DNA from: Bacteroides sp. AN502(2024) | Lineage (GTDB): Bacteria; Bacteroidota; Bacteroidia; Bacteroidales; Bacteroidaceae | Assembly: GCF_041227145.1 (NCBI RefSeq) | Contig: NZ_JBGFSP010000003.1 | Span: 2,604,001 to 2,668,000 of the forward strand | Direction: 5' to 3' | DNA: 64,000 nt | Part shown: positions 63,561-64,000 of the stretch, piece after piece | Numbering within the stretch: the first letter of the stretch is position 1 | Layout of the letters: each line of letters opens with the position of its first letter | The notes under the pieces: model-generated | Told to the model about the DNA's origin: nothing | The model's database searches: none | The model's input: only the letters and a program-made list of their open reading frames with translations | Position numbers and translations under genes: made by a program

Positions 63561-64000
63561 TCAGCGGGATACGATTACTTTTTTCATTATTCGCCTTCCC
63601 AAAAAGGTTTGTATCATTCCTCGCAAGGACAGATAAATGAGAAAAGCCAGCCACAGGGCGTGATTTCCCCAAAGAGAATGGAAGGCATAATATACTCCGA
63701 AGAAGCTGGCAGAGGCGGCTAGCATGGAGTAAAGCATCTGGCGGGTAGCGGTGGCACCAATAAAGACTCCATCCCACAGGAAAGCGGAAAAACCGGCTAA
63801 CGGAATAATTAGTGCCCAGTAAAAATAAGTGTCTGAAGCGTTGATTACTGAAGTGTCATTGGTTAGCAATCCCAGAAATTCTTTTCCACCAGCTGCATAG
63901 AGAATCGTGAATACCAGTGAAAGACCCAGGCCCCAGTAGAAAAGATGATGTACTGTGCTACGTAAGGCTGTTTGATTCTTAGCACCTATGTAACGGCCAG
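63561..64000 (-). CDS. MATE efflux transporter (DinF type), C-terminal part
   Basis: The window ends inside this gene. About 145 residues are visible, starting GRYIGAKNQTALRSTVHHLF and ending RRIMKKVIVSR. There are four or five hydrophobic segments. The phrase PLAGFSAFLWDGVFIGATATRQM is characteristic of the DinF-like branch of MATE cation-coupled exporters. The frame is open to the window edge, so the real start lies outside; an internal start at 63869 is only an artefact of the cut. Confidence 0.88.
   Translation of the reverse strand, partial: GRYIGAKNQTALRSTVHHLFYWGLGLSLVFTILYAAGGKEFLGLLTNDTSVINASDTYFYWALIIPLAGFSAFLWDGVFIGATATRQMLYSMLAASASFFGVYYAFHSLWGNHALWLAFLIYLSLRGMIQTFLGRRIMKKVIVSR

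Overview
The window is chromosomal DNA from a gut Bacteroidota, most likely a Bacteroides of the B. thetaiotaomicron/ovatus type (inference). The evidence is a SusC/SusD pair, two other TonB-dependent receptors, RibBA and ThrA fusions, a TPP-riboswitch thiamine operon with an outer-membrane receptor, and repeated -7 promoter elements of the form TAnnTTTG, the signature of the Bacteroidota primary sigma factor. Most genes are housekeeping and intact.

Layout. 1-9 kb: end of a START-like gene, LptG-type permease, ribBA, a class I aminotransferase, a 56-residue ferredoxin on the minus strand, metA with a U32 peptidase-family gene, and a zinc-ribbon lipoprotein. 9-17 kb (minus strand): TonB-dependent receptor, LuxR-type regulator, a frameshifted FAD oxidoreductase, radA, type I asparaginase. 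17-22 kb: the threonine operon (thrA, a phosphoglycerate-mutase-like homoserine kinase candidate, thrC), preceded by a Thr/Met-rich leader peptide and an attenuator-like fold. 22-26 kb: thiN, pnuT and a thiamine receptor under a TPP riboswitch. 26-29.5 kb: MscS channel, metY, an Lrp regulator, ogt. 29.5-34.9 kb: an accessory, partly decayed island beside tRNA-Lys, with a Zn/Cd-type P-type ATPase, a separate HMA metallochaperone, a Fur-family regulator, three matching palindromic operators, and broken MATE, FeoAB and integrase pieces. 35-36.3 kb: an IS4-type insertion sequence that alters the end of a frameshifted AI-2E-type permease gene. 37-42 kb: tdk, a conserved hypothetical, rsmI, a coiled-coil lipoprotein, a YjjG-like phosphatase, marC. 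42-49 kb: long non-coding stretch with a 22-bp tandem array, a tyrosine recombinase, susC/susD. 49-64 kb: hflX, a DUF4954 beta-helix protein, class I fumarase, a PL10 pectate lyase, an RND efflux operon, rsgA, frr, pyrH, and the end of a MATE transporter.

How the genes fit together. MetA carries the acetyl-CoA-type residue Glu111 and MetY is an O-acetylhomoserine sulfhydrylase, so methionine synthesis probably runs through O-acetylhomoserine, drawing on homoserine from ThrA. The Thr/Met-rich leader sits in front of the branch-point enzyme. The thiamine operon covers outer-membrane uptake, inner-membrane transport and pyrophosphorylation under TPP control. The metal island looks like one regulon of ATPase, chaperone and Fur-like regulator sharing an operator.

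The intergenic DNA is the least explained part. It holds two families of nested palindromic repeats (three and two copies) and two tandem arrays with different sequences but the same 22-bp period. Two genes carry single-base frameshifts, which could be real or assembly errors.
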